A DNA stretch of 64,000 nucleotides, from the NCBI GenBank assembly GCA_963978895.1, contig OZ022247.1, positions 15,198,312-15,262,311 on the forward strand. Reading direction: 5' to 3'. Under the pieces are notes generated by a model. The model did no database searches and was not told where the DNA came from. It saw nothing but the letters and a program-made list of their open reading frames with translations. Made by a program: the position numbers and the translations under genes. Positions 10,391 through 22,949 of this stretch are shown here, piece by piece. This DNA is from Erpobdella octoculata (Eukaryota > Annelida > Clitellata > Hirudinida > Erpobdellidae). Numbering within the stretch: position 1 is the stretch's first letter; each line of letters begins with the position of its first letter.

Positions 10391-13300
10391 CTAAAAAATA
10401 ATAAAATTACTTATCTTAGAACAAATTTATTAGCATAAATTCAGGCTTACAATGACTATTTAGAGAGCTACATACCTGCTCTTCCGTTAAAGGTAGCCAA
10501 TAGATACACGGTGTTGCCTTTGTTTTGCGAAAGAGATCATCTAGAAGTTTAGCCGGAGGTTCTTCAACTGGGGAATTACAATATACGTGAAACAATTTTA
10601 AACAATATAACCAATCTAAGTTCAATAGAAAAAAGATGATAAAAAACCTTTATCGGGTTTCTTATGAGCAGGTTCATTTTCTCTGCTCTTCTTCCTATCA
10701 CTTTCATCTGGCATTCTCCTCGGACTCACTCGGTCACTATTTCTCCTTTTCCGACTCAACGACCTTCTGTTCTCCCTTTCATCAGAAGCTCTTTTGTTCC
10801 TATCCCACTCTCTCATTGGACGTGTACATTCCTGCCTTCTGTGTTCCTCATTTTTAGAAATATCTGCTTCTTTTTCTCTTTCACTATTTCTTCTTTTACC
10901 ATCTCTTTTATTCAGAGGTTCACCGACAAGTTTCGTAGCAAATTTTTCCGCTTGCTGTTCTAGTGTCAATTTGTCTCTACTGAGAGTGATGTCGTCAGGA
11001 ATTATCTTGCTATGTTGCATTTTACGAGAGACTGCAGATGCTGATGCTCCATCCTTTGAATCTCTCATCATTTTAAGCTACATTCAGTAATACAGAAGAG
11101 TTAAGTGAAATGCAATTATGTTTACTTTTAATTCTTACTGAATTTTTCTTCCAATCTAATAGTATTACAATCACTACATACCTCTTCCTCACTGCTGAAG
11201 TCCACTCTGAGTATCTTCGGATTAGAAGCAGGCCACTTTTTACCATGAAGGGCCATTCTTGCACTTTCAGCTTGTTCAGAACTCTCATACTAAATTGTTA
11301 AAAAAGCAAGAAATCTGACTTGAAAAGAATACTTTTAAACTGATGAATAATGATTGTATTTTAGGCTAATACGCAAATAAACCATTCATTTGTCATATGC
11401 TTACCTCAACAATGCAATGAGATTTGATTTTGTCAATCCAGAAACCAGATTCAACGGTGGTACCACTCCGTGAAAGTATTTCTTTAAGTTGAGGAAGTGT
11501 GTAAGGACGAACGAGGTTGAAGACGTGAATGAACTTTGACACTGGATTTCTAGGAGGTGTCATTTCTCTCTGTGGACCCTCAGCTGCTTGTGGTTCATCA
11601 ACATCTACTTGTATAGCTGGATTCAGTTTTCTTTCTGTAATTAAAATAAAATTAATTATAGAAAAAAACATTATATATTGCTAGTAGCAAGTAAGCAAGA
11701 AAATTAACAGACAGTATCAAAATAAACAGAAGAGAATATTCAATGTAAAAAGTTTTATCACTTTTAGTAGCTGTCTCTGAACTGGTAGTTTCCTCTGCTG
11801 TAATAACAGACTTTCTGTCAACTTCCTTAACAACTCGAACCTTTTCCGGTACTTCACTACCGGACACAACAAGACGTTTCTTTTCAATAACTTTTCTTTC
11901 TTTTGATATTTCTACATTTCTATCACTTGATAAAACTTGACTCAAATCATCTGTCTGAGATACGCTAGTTAAATTTTCAGCAACTTCAACCTCCTGTATA
12001 CAAAAATGAAATAAAATAAAACAAGTTTACAAGATATTAAATGCAATCATCGACTTACCTGATAAATTGTTCGAGCAAGTCTAACAGGTGCCGCAGTTGT
12101 TACTGACGTGGAAACCCCAGATGGTGCAATCGAAGAAACGGGTTGTTTTTTCTTTGTTTCATCATGTTGCTTCGATTTATTCACCGATTGATCATCACCT
12201 CCAATAATATCCATAGCATCATTTGGAACAGAAAGATCAAGCATGACTTCTGGGATCAAATCCTGTCAAGGCAGCAAAGTTTAAGCAACGTTAAGATGGA
12301 AAAAACTAAATGCAAGACATTTTGTAAGAATAACAATTAAATTTCAATATACAGCCAAGCCAGACTGCTTGAGACTTCAAACTATATAAACAATTAACAA
12401 ACAAATGTCAAACCTTAAGAGAGTCTGAAGAGATAACAAGCGAAGGTCCAACATCAACTGAGCCCCATTTTCTCTTTTTAGTTGGTTTTTCTGCTAGAGT
12501 GGACCCACTGCTTGTTTCCTTTTGAGAATGTTTAGCAAAAAGTCTCCTTGCTGAAACTTTTACCTCGGGGTCAGGCTTCTTGATTTCTTTGATATCACTC
12601 AGAGCTGGTTGAGACTCATCCATCATGGATATATCAACATTTTCAGGGTTACTACCATTAGCACTGCTAGGCGGTTTTATTTCATCAAATTCGTCATCTT
12701 TTGATAACATTACAACCAAGGGTTCGTCCTCTGCCAATGGGAGAATTCTGCAAAAAGCAAATGTCAATGTAAGTTAAACCAGAAACAAGTCAAGCATAAA
12801 CTAGATGTATGCATTTAAAAAGAATTAAAAAAACCAATAAAAAACAGAAATTCAAATAAAACAAACTTTTCAGTAATAAGGGATTTCTCTAAATTCATTG
12901 CAGCATCAACAGACTTTTCACGTTCAACTGCAACTTCTATTTCACTAATGGCAATTTGGCTTGTTTCAACTATTGAATTGTCCTTATCACGTTGATCGCT
13001 ACTCTCATTATGAACAGCTAAACCTTCTTTATTAACAACTACATCAGCAGATATATTTTCTGACTCAGATGTGGTAACTATAGTAGCTTTCTCTTCTTTT
13101 GTTTCATCTTGATGACATGTTTTAACTTCCATTTTAACTTCCTTTTCTTCACTCTGATTTTCTTTTCCATCAAAACTTTTTCTCAAGGAAGCATCTGTTG
13201 CAACCGAGTCAGAAACATCTGTGTCATTGCTGTCTTCATTTTTGTTATCCACCATAACAACTGGTTTGACAACATTATCCACTTCTGGAGTGTCCTCAAT

Positions 13301-16300
13301 TTCATCAACATCCTTATTATCACTGTGAGCAACATTATCATCACTAACATCATCCTTACTAACAACAACATCAACATTCTTGACACAAGCACCACCGTCA
13401 TCATCATTATTATCATCATGCACAGCTGCACTCATTCCTCCATCAACACCAGCATTCACATCCACTGCTCCCACATCATTGCTTTCTTCTTTTTCAGTAT
13501 CTTCATCAGTTTCAGAGTCGTACTTCTCATCAGACTTGTCATCGCCAGGCAATTCATCTGTGGTTTCCTTACTCGATGATGGAACACCGCCTTCTTTAAA
13601 ACTTTCAGATTTTTCTTCACTACACTGCAAAACCTCCTCGCGACTCGGATGTTGACTCAAATCTTCTGCTTCACTCTGAGATTCACTCTCTTGTGATCGA
13701 TACGTTTCTTCTGAAAGAAAACAAAATCATAAGATAATTCATTGAGATATTTAAAAGAAAGAACCATTGATAATGTCACGCCCGTGTGAAATACAGCAAG
13801 CATGCCTATCCATTGTATATTGTAGTGCGAGGCGTAGGTGTTAAGTATGTGCTGCGGTAGCCTATCAATTTGAATATTTGTTTATGCACATATTAATTAC
13901 ATCTTTGGATTGTTGCAGCCAATCAGATTATCAGATTTGAATATTTGCATGCTAGCCTGCAAGTTGATTTATAAAGGAGGCCTTGAAATTTGAATTAGGA
14001 GAATTGCGCTTGATTTCGTTAGAACTCGAACCTGTTAAACTCTAAGGTGTTATAATTGACATTATCTCGTGTTCTGGACATTTTTCGATATTTAAAATAA
14101 CTATTTGTCAACTGGAAAGTGTTTGAAGTTGTTTTGTTCGAATGTTCTCCAACAGTTACGGCTATTACAAAGGCAATAGTCGTGACAGATAGATTCAATA
14201 ACTTTAAACAATTACAATATAATTTTTCTTATTTTATCATTTCATAGCAGCAATTCATTGTTTTATGATTGTTTAAAAATCAATGCTAAAAAATTATAGT
14301 TATCAATACACTTCAATTTAAAATTTATATTAGAAAATTTGAAACATTGATTTCATCTAATCTGAATATTATTAGAGTTTGAATCTGCATCTAAGTCAAT
14401 CCTTGGTCATCTTGAATATAAGCATCTGCGTCCCGATATCGTTATCTCGAATTCAATCGAGATTTCAAAACGATACGGGAGATCTCGTATCGCTATTGAA
14501 ACGATACAGCCCGCGGAAGAAGTCTCGTATCGATATAATTTGCGATACTTAAAATTTCATTCCCGATAAAAATCCCGAAAAAATATCAAGATTTTTTTAA
14601 AATATTTTCCAATAAATAACGAAAGTCATACATATTTAATTAACGATTGTCACAACTGTGAATATTTGCAATTGATTCATCAACATTGATTAATTAATCT
14701 ACCTATTGACAGAAGTTTATAACTATTATCATCCCCACTTTAAATTCGGTTTTCCAGACAGCCTGTAGCCCCATTATTTACTATTTTTAGTCTGGGAACC
14801 GGCAGCAAAAAAGCCACGCTCCTCTTAGGCTGCTAGTCGAGCATACTACTGATACTACAAGCCCTACAAGGCAATCGTACTCGCTGACATCGATGACTAT
14901 TATTATTAATGAGAATAATGAGTAATGTAATAGTAATGTTTATGTTTTGGTTTAGTCTGTTTCATAAACTTATTTTTTCAAATTTGTTACATAGAATTGG
15001 AATGATTATTTTAGTGTTTCGATATCCGTAATTGACCGTAATAGTAGCTCATCTAAGATATATTTTTATAATCTCGATGATATTCTTGGTTGTGTGTGAG
15101 TATGTGTGTGCCACCTGTAGTGTGTGTGCCAGCCCGTATCGTCTGCAGCTGGAATTCGAAACTTTCTCAGCTTCTTTCTTGCTATTGCTGCTAACCCCAT
15201 TCACCATCGCCTATAAATAAACACGCTGGGTTTTTTTCAATTTCTTAATTCTTGCATAGAGGCACTTTCTCGTGTTTGTCATCATTATCATGCCGCGTCA
15301 CCGGGGTCAAATCTGGGAGTACTTTGAGGAAGAGATGGTCACGCAGAAAATCAATGACAAGGATGTAGAAGTAAATCTTGCCAGATGCAAAGACTGCAGG
15401 AAACAGTATCACTAATTTAATCTTAGTAATCTAGTAATCTCAGTATAATCTGCAATCTATTTCTATCTCCATTGGTTTTTCCACTTTCACTATTGAATTG
15501 CCTAAAAATGTCGTTCTTTTGGTGTGCTAGAAGGTTTTCTACTTTTCAATTACTTGAAAAAATAATTTTATTTTTTTTTTCATCGGCAAGTAAAACCATT
15601 TAATTAAATTGATATACTACCGCATAATGCGTACTAAATAAAGTAAATAAATACTTACTATCGGCGGTAGCGTTTTATTTAGAATCTAAATTAATAAAAA
15701 TAGATGTACCGAAACTAAACAAATGAAACTTATTTCAAGATGTAAAAAAAATTAAATTTGGTAAATTTCCACTCATATCGATATCGTATCGTTATTGTTC
15801 GAGGCGTCTCGTATCGTTTAATTCGAGGCAAATTTCAGAAATCGTATCGTTCCAAAATAATAACGGGACGCAGAAGCTTACTTGAATCATCTACATTATG
15901 ATCAATAAAAAATTGTTTTTTTTTTATATAAAAATTTAATGAAAGCCACCTTGATATTTTTTTTTCTGTTCCATTTGTCTTTCTAACAATTTTTCTCGTT
16001 GTTCCAAATACCTCTTTACAATTTCATTTGGTTCAGCACCTGCATCTGCTGCAGGAAGCTGAATTTAATAAGAAATTGATAGTATTATTATAGCACAAAT
16101 ATACAATCAATAAAAATGACCTTATTAACAAATGAAAATAAAAATAATTAGTAAATAAGTTATTACATAGTAAAGAAATTTTCAATTTAAACAGAAACAA
16201 TTAAAAAAGCTAGAAATTTGGTCAACAAGTAGAATAATATAACTAAATGTTATCACTTGGAAATGAATTAAAAAGGATATGAAACAAACAACTCACACTG

Positions 16301-19300
16301 AAAGATGGTATCGAGTCAAATGCTTGTTCAGTGCTGGCTGTTGTTGATGATCGCTCTTTCAATTCTTCTATTTTTAATTGCTATCAATATAACATATTAA
16401 AGATGAGTATTGTTTATAGAAATATATCAAATTCATTGTCTAGTTTTAGATTACAAAGCTCAAATATTCAGAGAAAAAAAACACTAAAACTAATTAGAAA
16501 AATTCTATTATTTGAAAGTTCCAAAATTATATCAATAGGACAAGCATATGAGACATGCGAGATTAAAACACACTTTTAAGGTTATGTAAAGTCATGAAGA
16601 GCATTTGTCTTATCTAACAGTCAGGAAAACCCAAAATAACTGCAAACAAAGAAAACTGCGACTTTTTTAAAACTTGTAAGGTTTAACAAAAATTATTTTA
16701 TTCATTAATTTTGGATAAATTCGTCTTGTAGTGTATTAAAACTTTACCCAAGTTTAATATTTCGGTCCGGCTTAACACAGCTGCGGACAACAATGGATGA
16801 CTATTTATTTACCGCAATGGATTATTCAGTTACCACAATTACTACATAATTATCACAATGGAGTATTCATTTAGAAAATATAATTTGCCATCACTTTCCA
16901 ATAAATTGAAAATAGTACAAATGTTCTTCCTGCTTCTCTTCACAACAAATTTTAGATAATGTTGAAGTTTGTATTCTAGCAAGTTTCTATTAATAGTAAT
17001 TAAGACAACTTGAACAACAAATCATATTTCAACACAAGATCAGATATTAATGAAAAGTCAGATCTGTGAGATGATAACGTGAGTTCAAATAAAAAAAAAG
17101 AGTCAATTGTTCCGGTTGTTATATACTATACGTGGTTAAATCAAGTACCAAATCATCTAGTTTGTTTTGAGATAAGATCAATCTCTGGGGTTTAGAAGGC
17201 TGGAGAACTCCATGCCCATAAACATTCAAACAGTATGCTCGGTTAGAGTTTCCAAGAAGGAAGATCAAATGACAAAACGACGTAAAAGGACAGTAAGTGC
17301 TGCACTCTGTGCAAATAAATGCACAAGCTCTGAATGTGATCCATCGGTGGTTACTGCTTTTAGCAGATTGGCATAGGATGGTGTGAGGGCACAGGTGTCA
17401 ATCAAAGTTTAAGTGTAATGCTGAGATTCCGTATTGTAGTTGTTCATGTGGTTAAGCATTTCTAAGGCTGTTAATAATCTAAGAAAACTATGATATTTTC
17501 CCGTAGCGTACAGTCCAAAAGCCACGGCCCTATATAAACCTTTCCCATTGCCAATGACCACACAGGGAAACATTCATTGAGCATTGTCAGTACCAACCTC
17601 GAAAGGATCTCGACTGTTATGTCATCAACTTCTCCAACAATCTGATGCAGCCTGGAATCGATTGTCCGCACATTTGTAAATGAAGCTCTCTTCAAATTTT
17701 GTATTAAACGGGTTCAGTTTCTTGTAAATCAGACCGCACAACAACAGTTCAAATGCAATTTTCATAACTCGAGAACTTGTTTATTACACATTGAGATTTT
17801 TTAATTTTTGTTTTAAAGAAAAGTTTATTATATCTACTATAACATAGTAAAATTGTAAATGTCGACTAATTTACCTACATATTTAAATTTTGCATTAAAT
17901 GGGTTCTTGTAAATCAGAGCACATATGAGCCTGTGTATCAGTTACAACACAATTTTCATAACTCAATAACTTTTTTATTACACATTGAAATTTTCTAGTT
18001 TTTTAAATGAAAGTTCTACTATTATTATAGATTGGCTAATTGAAACGATCAGATTGAGATACAATGAAATCTGTCATGCACTGCAGGTCTGCACAAGAAG
18101 TCAATATTTTTTTCTCCAGGAAAACTTAGCTGTTCTTTAATATTACGTTGTCTTGATGCAATTTTATAAATACAAATTTAAAAATAAATAATGCAACATC
18201 AAATGACTTCCAAATTCAAATTTATGACTATTATGCAGAAAGCTGTTTCAGCATTGTGCACTCAGTGCTCTATGTAAGCCTTTGTGGGCTGAGCTGGATC
18301 GTTTGAACCAGTTTTCAACAGCCTAAATGACTTGAATGTTTCCACCGCGATGTGCTCATCTTGAATGAATCTTTCTTTATTAAATATAAACTGTTTTTAG
18401 ATTTTTAGTATATTTGAACTCTGATTTTATGTCTTTATAAGAATATACTGTTTAATATAATTATAATTAGCTTTTTTTAGATTTTTTTGCAACTGCCTAA
18501 CATTGCAGTAAATAAATAGTCAATTGCAGTGTTTAGCTGGACCCTTAATTATCAATTATGTTATATCTGAAATGACTTGGGACACTACATTTGAGAGTAG
18601 TTGTCAAACCAAAATAATACTGGAGTTAAGCTGGCAGACTCGCTTAGTATGGGATTAGGTAGAGTGAATGTATGGGTGAAGCTAGCAGACTCGGAAATAA
18701 AATTCACTTTAATAAAAAAAAAACATCGGTAATAAAAGATACAGGTCAATTAAGTTATAATATGCACTCAAATTCAATAAACCCACAGAAATTCCGAAGA
18801 AATCGAGTTGGTTCTAAACGTAAACAATAGATAGCCTGAGGCACACGGCGGATGGCATACACAGAGCATTCTATAGCGCTTACGTAAAGCACTATATCTC
18901 AGTAACTATCCACTATTAAGCAATCATTTAAAGTGTCACACAATCATCTGGTGGTCTTTTAATGAACATCTAAAAATCTTTACCAAACCCCTGTTTAATA
19001 TTTAATAAGTCGTCAGGAAAAGACGCGAATTGCACTTATATGTTATATAGTAGAATTGAGAAAAATACTCCTTACGTCCACGGCTATATCTCAGTAACTA
19101 TCCACTATTAAGCAATCATTTAAAGTGTCACACAATCATCTGGTGGTCTTTTAATTAGTTTTAATGAACATGCTACACTAAAAACAGATTATCTAAATTT
19201 TTCAATTGACTACAGTTATTATAATCTTGATCTAAAAAGGAGTCATAAAAATACACAACACAAACAATTCAAAGACAAATTGAAAAATCCAAAACATTCA

Positions 19301-19459
19301 GCTAAAAGATTTTCAATCTTAACTTACCGCACGCAATCTCTCACACAACTCCTTCTTACTTCCACTTTTCGACAACTTGCGCTTTTCCAATTCTTTTTTC
19401 AAATCAACAACCCTTAGATCGGGCAATTTTTCAATTAATAATCTCGCTTCTTCAGCCAT
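10214..19459 (-). CDS. ACIN1: Acinus (apoptotic chromatin condensation inducer, ASAP/EJC splicing factor)
   Basis: Twelve exons on the minus strand join in phase: 19459-19328, 16380-16297, 16058-15950, 13710-12867, 12747-12414, 12262-12059, 11993-11762, 11634-11405, 11289-11182, 11077-10648, 10567-10476 and 10390-10214. They total 2976 bases, 991 residues plus stop. All introns have GT/AG ends. The domain order is that of Acinus: N-terminal SAP domain (about residues 8-42), long acidic and charged middle, RRM (about 680-760), Arg/Ser/Glu-rich segment, the RNPS1-SAP18-binding motif (about 905-933) and a charged coiled C-terminus. In known animals the protein scaffolds the ASAP complex with RNPS1 and SAP18 at the exon junction complex in the nucleus and affects alternative splicing. 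The gene looks intact. Confidence 0.93.
10476..10567 (-). CDS. ACIN1: Acinus exon 11: RSB motif
   Basis: It encodes [20 protein letters not shown] and then WLPLTEEQ, the strongly conserved RNPS1-SAP18-binding motif of Acinus, which joins the two partners into the ASAP complex. GTATG donor follows. Confidence 0.94.
10648..11077 (-). CDS. ACIN1: Acinus exon 10: charged Arg/Glu/Ser-rich region
   Basis: It opens [14 protein letters not shown] and then becomes rich in Arg, Glu, Lys and Ser (for example [16 protein letters not shown] and [12 protein letters not shown]). This RS/RE-like region is typical of splicing regulators. It ends in phase 1. Confidence 0.88.
11182..11289 (-). CDS. ACIN1: Acinus exon 9: RRM, second part
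   Basis: It encodes [20 protein letters not shown], then [12 protein letters not shown], the second helix and last strand of the RRM. Both ends are phase 0. Confidence 0.92.
11405..11634 (-). CDS. ACIN1: Acinus exon 8: RRM, first part
   Basis: The frame carries [20 protein letters not shown], then [13 protein letters not shown] and [13 protein letters not shown]. These match the beta1-alpha1-beta2-beta3 segments of the distinctive Acinus RRM. A GTAAGC donor follows. Confidence 0.93.
11762..11993 (-). CDS. ACIN1: Acinus exon 7
   Basis: It encodes a charged linker ([12 protein letters not shown], then [20 protein letters not shown]) before the RRM. It ends in phase 1 with a GTGATA donor. Confidence 0.8.
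12059..12262 (-). CDS. ACIN1: Acinus exon 6
   Basis: It encodes [10 protein letters not shown], then a linker, then [10 protein letters not shown]. The start is hydrophobic and the middle is Ser/Thr-rich. GTAAGT donor at 12058; both ends phase 0. Confidence 0.82.
12414..12747 (-). CDS. ACIN1: Acinus exon 5
   Basis: It encodes an acidic start, then [17 protein letters not shown] and PTKKRKWGS, a basic patch that could serve as a nuclear localisation signal. The sequence KRKWGS followed by [10 protein letters not shown] resembles a conserved Acinus motif (R-K-R-K-W-G-T/S). It ends in phase 0. Confidence 0.85.
12867..13710 (-). CDS. ACIN1: Acinus exon 4: long Asp/Glu/Ser/Val-rich exon
   Basis: This 844-base exon encodes a low-complexity acidic region (for example [20 protein letters not shown] and runs of D/N/V). 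It is probably disordered. Acidic middle regions occur in Acinus but vary in sequence, so assignment rests on position and phase. Several open frames on the plus strand here are shadows of the skewed composition. Confidence 0.85.
14419..15880. mobile_element. Deleted hAT-like element in Acinus intron 3
   Basis: The ends are inverted repeats starting TAAGCATCTGCGTCCCG (left) and TAAGCTTCTGCGTCCCG (right, reversed). They are flanked by 8-bp near-identical direct repeats, CTTGAATA at 14411-14418 and CTTGAATC at 15881-15888, as expected for hAT insertions. Subterminal copies of CGATACGAGA-like words occur in both arms. The interior keeps a 41-codon piece with a BED zinc finger start and no catalytic core. 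Confidence 0.65.
15290..15415 (+). pseudogene. BED zinc finger fragment of a hAT transposase
   Basis: A short frame begins [15 protein letters not shown] and continues to CKDCRKQYH before a TAA. The aromatic pattern W-x-Y-F followed by CxxC matches the first half of a BED finger; the downstream His/Cys ligands are cut off. It lies within the hAT-like ends and is antisense to Acinus. Confidence 0.6.
15950..16058 (-). CDS. ACIN1: Acinus exon 3
   Basis: It encodes [19 protein letters not shown] and a Lys-rich end, a charged helix resembling the segment after the SAP domain in Acinus proteins. The donor at 15949-15948 is GTGG, which is weaker than the others. It ends in phase 1 and the next exon completes the codon. 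Confidence 0.78.
16297..16380 (-). CDS. ACIN1: Acinus exon 2
   Basis: This 84-base exon lies between AG (16382-16381) and GTGAGT (16296-16291). It encodes [20 protein letters not shown] and continues DSIPSFS. Both ends are phase 0, so it could be skipped without breaking the frame. Confidence 0.8.
18889..19165. repeat. Direct repeat of ~78 bp in Acinus intron 1
   Basis: A segment containing CAGTAACTATCCACTATTAA and CAATCATCTGGTGGTCTTTT occurs at 18889-18970 and again at 19084-19160, almost identical. It is a local duplication of unknown origin. Confidence 0.8.
19328..19459 (-). CDS. ACIN1: Acinus exon 1: SAP DNA/RNA-binding domain
   Basis: The ATG at 19459 opens [12 protein letters not shown], followed by the helix-extended loop-helix SAP pattern ([20 protein letters not shown], then [10 protein letters not shown]). 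The exon ends at a strong GTAAGT donor in phase 0. The upstream in-frame sequence contains no better start. A second Met at 19507 would add residues with no Acinus resemblance, so 19459 is preferred. Confidence 0.92.
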
Positions 19460-19676
19460 TTTGAATTTTGACAATCGAGTGAAGCGGCAGCCATTAATAG
19501 CAATCACATAGATATGTTTAATTTAACGGTCAGAAAATAAAACGATAAAAAAACGGTTTTATTAATTAAAAATAAATACATTGTTTTGTCACAAAAACCA
19601 TAAATAAATTTTAACTTATTTATTTATTAAAACAAAGTTATTGAAAAGAAATAAAACACACTTTTATAATTAATTT

Positions 19677-20080
19677 ATGCCGTAGCACAGTGATGAAAGC
19701 AGTTATGTTATCATCCTGCCGTCGTGGGTTCAAATCTCAGTCACGCCGAGGCGTAATTCCGTTGAGCAAGGAATTCACTCACACTGCTCAGGCCAACTCA
19801 GCCTTTCATCATTCACTGGTCGATAAATGAGTACCAGTTTCACGACTGGGGTGTAAATAGGTTTCGGCACATTCCAATTTCAGATACACGTGCGGGTGGC
19901 AGATAACACTGTGTGATCCCATATGCACGAGCAGTTTCCGGCGCTGCTGTGGTATTAACAATACGAAGTAGCGCCCCAATGTTCTACATTTACATTTACA
20001 TTTAGTCCGTACCATATATATCTATGGTTCGTACACACTAGCTGCACATCAATCAACCAAGCAATCAATTTCACTTATAG
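19677..20080 (+). mobile_element. tRNA-derived SINE
   Basis: The start carries pol III promoter-like boxes: TAGCACAGTG as A box and GGTTCAAATC as B box. A central domain follows with CGTTGAGCAAGGAATTCACT, a word group common in SINEs of many animals. It lies about 220 bases upstream of the Acinus start codon in the opposite orientation. The 3' boundary is uncertain. Confidence 0.55.
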
Positions 20081-21490
20081 CTTTTTTTTCGACGAAGCGC
20101 TAAAAAGGGCTAGGCTACAAATTGACTGAAAAGGAAGTTTTTTAGCCCCTGGCGGAAAGAAATGAGAGATGAAGACACAGTGAGAGAAGGTGGAAGAGAA
20201 TTCCAGAGCAAAGGACCAGATTGAAAAAAGCGTTTAGCAAAAGAATGCTTTACAGAAAGTGTAAAAGCATCATTAGCAGCAGAAGATCTTAAACCTTACT
20301 CATGGCCAGGGGCGTAACCATGCGCAGTCTCAGGATTTTCTGGTGGGTGGGGGGGGTGAAAAAATTATTGTTGATGTCGTGTCTCATATTATATATATTT
20401 TTTTAAAGATTTTAAAGTTATCATCAAGTAATGGGTGTGTTGTAAGAAAATTGCGTTTTTGAACATAAGAAATGTGTATGTTCCTACTTAATATCCATAC
20501 AATATGTAAAGATAAAAATAATTTTAAACAATGCTTTTATTTGCCTGTTTATCTGAGTCAACGAATTAAAATTTTTGAAAGTAAAACAACCGTTGCGCTC
20601 AATCTTGTTATTTTTTTTGGACCTCTGGCGACATCCGTACTGTTTAATTATTTTGGACCTTTGGGGACTTATACATAAACATCTTATTACAGTCGCTAGA
20701 TGGCATGAATTAATTTGATTTGATTAATTTTAATTGATTTAAAGCCTAATTCATATCGGAAACATTAAATTCATGTATTGTCATCCAGAGTAAAGCTTTC
20801 CTGAAAGTTTTAGAGCTCTAGGTGTTCGAAAAGTGGGTGAATTTTTGTTTCTAAGATTTGATCACCACAGACAAACAAACAAACAGAGAGAAAGTGGTTA
20901 AATAAAAGCATTTAATAAAAATAACACTGATATCGTGTCCTTATAAACAAACAAATTCCTTCGCAAAGGCTGACAGTTTACCAACATCTAATCAAAAAAC
21001 CTATTAAAAAGATATGTCTTTAGCCTAATTTTGAATTGTTTAATGTCTATAGAATGACGAACATGTATGCTCTTTTTCAACCTCAGTAAAAGAAAATGCA
21101 ATATTCAAAGAGTGTTGGGTTTGAAACGAAAATTTGACAGTTTTGTTGGTGAAGTTCGACTCAAATGTATTTTCGTTTGTTGAGAATTCGATAGAAAGAT
21201 TGGATAAATAACAATATTGTTGTTCAGAGTTTCAAGTTTGGCTAGAAATGTTGCATTCTCAATGCTCAGTGGGTGCCGATTTAAAGAATGACGTAATCTT
21301 AATGAAGTTGCTGCAGCGAACGTTTTTGCTGGAAGTTCAAGATTTTTGTTTGACATCTTCAACACAATAATTAGAGTTTGTGCAATTGAATTAGTAAAAC
21401 AAATATTGATTTATAAAAAAAACTAACCCATAAAAACAAAATTTTTATTATAAATCTTTTATATACGATCCTAGATTTTTATTTTATTTG
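20080..21490. other. No recognisable gene; repeat-like DNA
   Basis: The open frames are short and lack family resemblance. A G-rich stretch near 20340-20360 and several AT-rich segments look like old transposon debris that I cannot classify. Confidence 0.35.
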
Positions 21491-21494
21491 AATT

Positions 21495-22150
21495 TTTGAG
21501 TTTTTTGAAAAACTTAATTATACAATATCCGATCAAACTGAAATTTTGATAGATTCAATTGTCTCGCAGCCCAAGTCGATGTGCCAAATTTCAGCTCGAT
21601 CGGATAACGGGAAGTGAGTTAATTTTGAGACTCAAAGTTTGTGACCGACAGGAAGACGGGAAGACAATCGAAAATAATATAAAGGATTTAAAAATTTTTG
21701 AATTTTTTGAAAAAATTTTTTGAATTTTTTGAAAAACTTAATTATACAATATCCGATCAAACTGAAATTTTGATAGATTCAATTGTCTCGCAGCCCAAGT
21801 CGATGTGTTAAATTTCAACTCGATCGGATAACGGGAAGTGAGTTAATTTTGAGACTCAAAGTTTGTGACCGACAGGAAGACAGACGGGAAGACAATCGAA
21901 AATAATATAAAGGATTTAAAAATTTTTGAATTTTTTGAAAAAAATTTTTGAATTTTTTGAAAAACTTAATTATACAATATCCGATCAAACTGAAATTTTG
22001 ATAGATTCAATTGTCTCGCAGCCCAAGTCGATGTGCCAAATTTCAGCTCGATCGGATAACGGGAAGTGAGTTAATTTTGAGACTCAAAGTTTGTGACCGA
22101 CAGGAAGACAGACGGGAAGACAATCGAAAATAATATAAAGGATTTAAAAA
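21495..22150. repeat. Three tandem copies of a ~225-230-bp unit
   Basis: Each unit contains TTATACAATATCCGATCAAA, AATTGTCTCGCAGCCCAAGT, CGATCGGATAACGGGAAGTG and GTGACCGACAGGAAGAC. The copies are nearly identical and differ mainly in a GACAGACG insertion and in the length of the TTTTTGAA joints. This is a young tandem duplication of an interspersed repeat. Confidence 0.85.
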
Positions 22151-22935
22151 CAAATTAAGAACTTTACACCCTTTAGACTTCACAGAAAACAGTGGGTATT
22201 TTTCCTTTTTGATTAATATAGGTATATATGGAAAAATAGTATTCTAAACTCGCACAAACTCAATTTTTCTTTAACATTTTTTCAAACAACGAAGAATAAA
22301 AAACCCAAAAAACAACTGAAAACCACATGAAAATCGCCATAGCTGGATATCCTCATTTATAAGCTGCTAGTTGGCAGGACATAATCGCCTTAGGTTGGTC
22401 CACTGGCGAATCTAGTAAACTTTTGAGAAGGGGGGACGTTTGAGCCAAAATGCAAAATATTAGTACAGAGCCATAAAAGTTCTATTTTGAGGGGGTAGGA
22501 CGTCATATGGCGGGTTAGGGGCCCCTTGAAAATTGTAAATATTGTTGGAAAAATATCTACATCAGCAATTTTGAAAAGAAAGAAAAAGTGTATAATTTTT
22601 TTTAAACATTTTTGGAAAAGTACCTACGAATATATTACTCCCCCGCTCATCAGCCATTTTGTTAAAAAGGGTTTAGCATAAGGAGGGTTCTGTAAACGTT
22701 GCCGAATTAGCTCGCTAGCGATTCGTAACGTTAAAGCTTGAAGTTATTTATAGCACAATATATCTGGAATTATAATTCCGGCTCAGTACTTCTTTCGCGC
22801 TGACTCAATCTAATTACATCTCACGTTTCAGAAATCTCTTGATTCGGACAAGTCTTTTGATTCTATTAGATAACTTTTGTCAACTTGTTTAACTACAGAG
22901 TCTATTCTCTATAACTCAAAATCTAGATAGCACGA
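22151..22935. other. No recognisable gene
   Basis: The stretch contains AT-rich sequence and short G-runs near 22425 and 22480. I see no supported coding region. Confidence 0.35.
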
Positions 22936-22949
22936 ACCGACTAACTCTA

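Noticed and set aside
13109..13655. Plus-strand frames opposite the acidic Acinus exon
   Set aside because: Asp/Glu-rich coding sequence leaves the opposite strand open; no splice or domain support.
15032..15220. 62-codon hydrophobic plus-strand frame
   Set aside because: It lies inside the deleted hAT element and has no family resemblance; probably chance.
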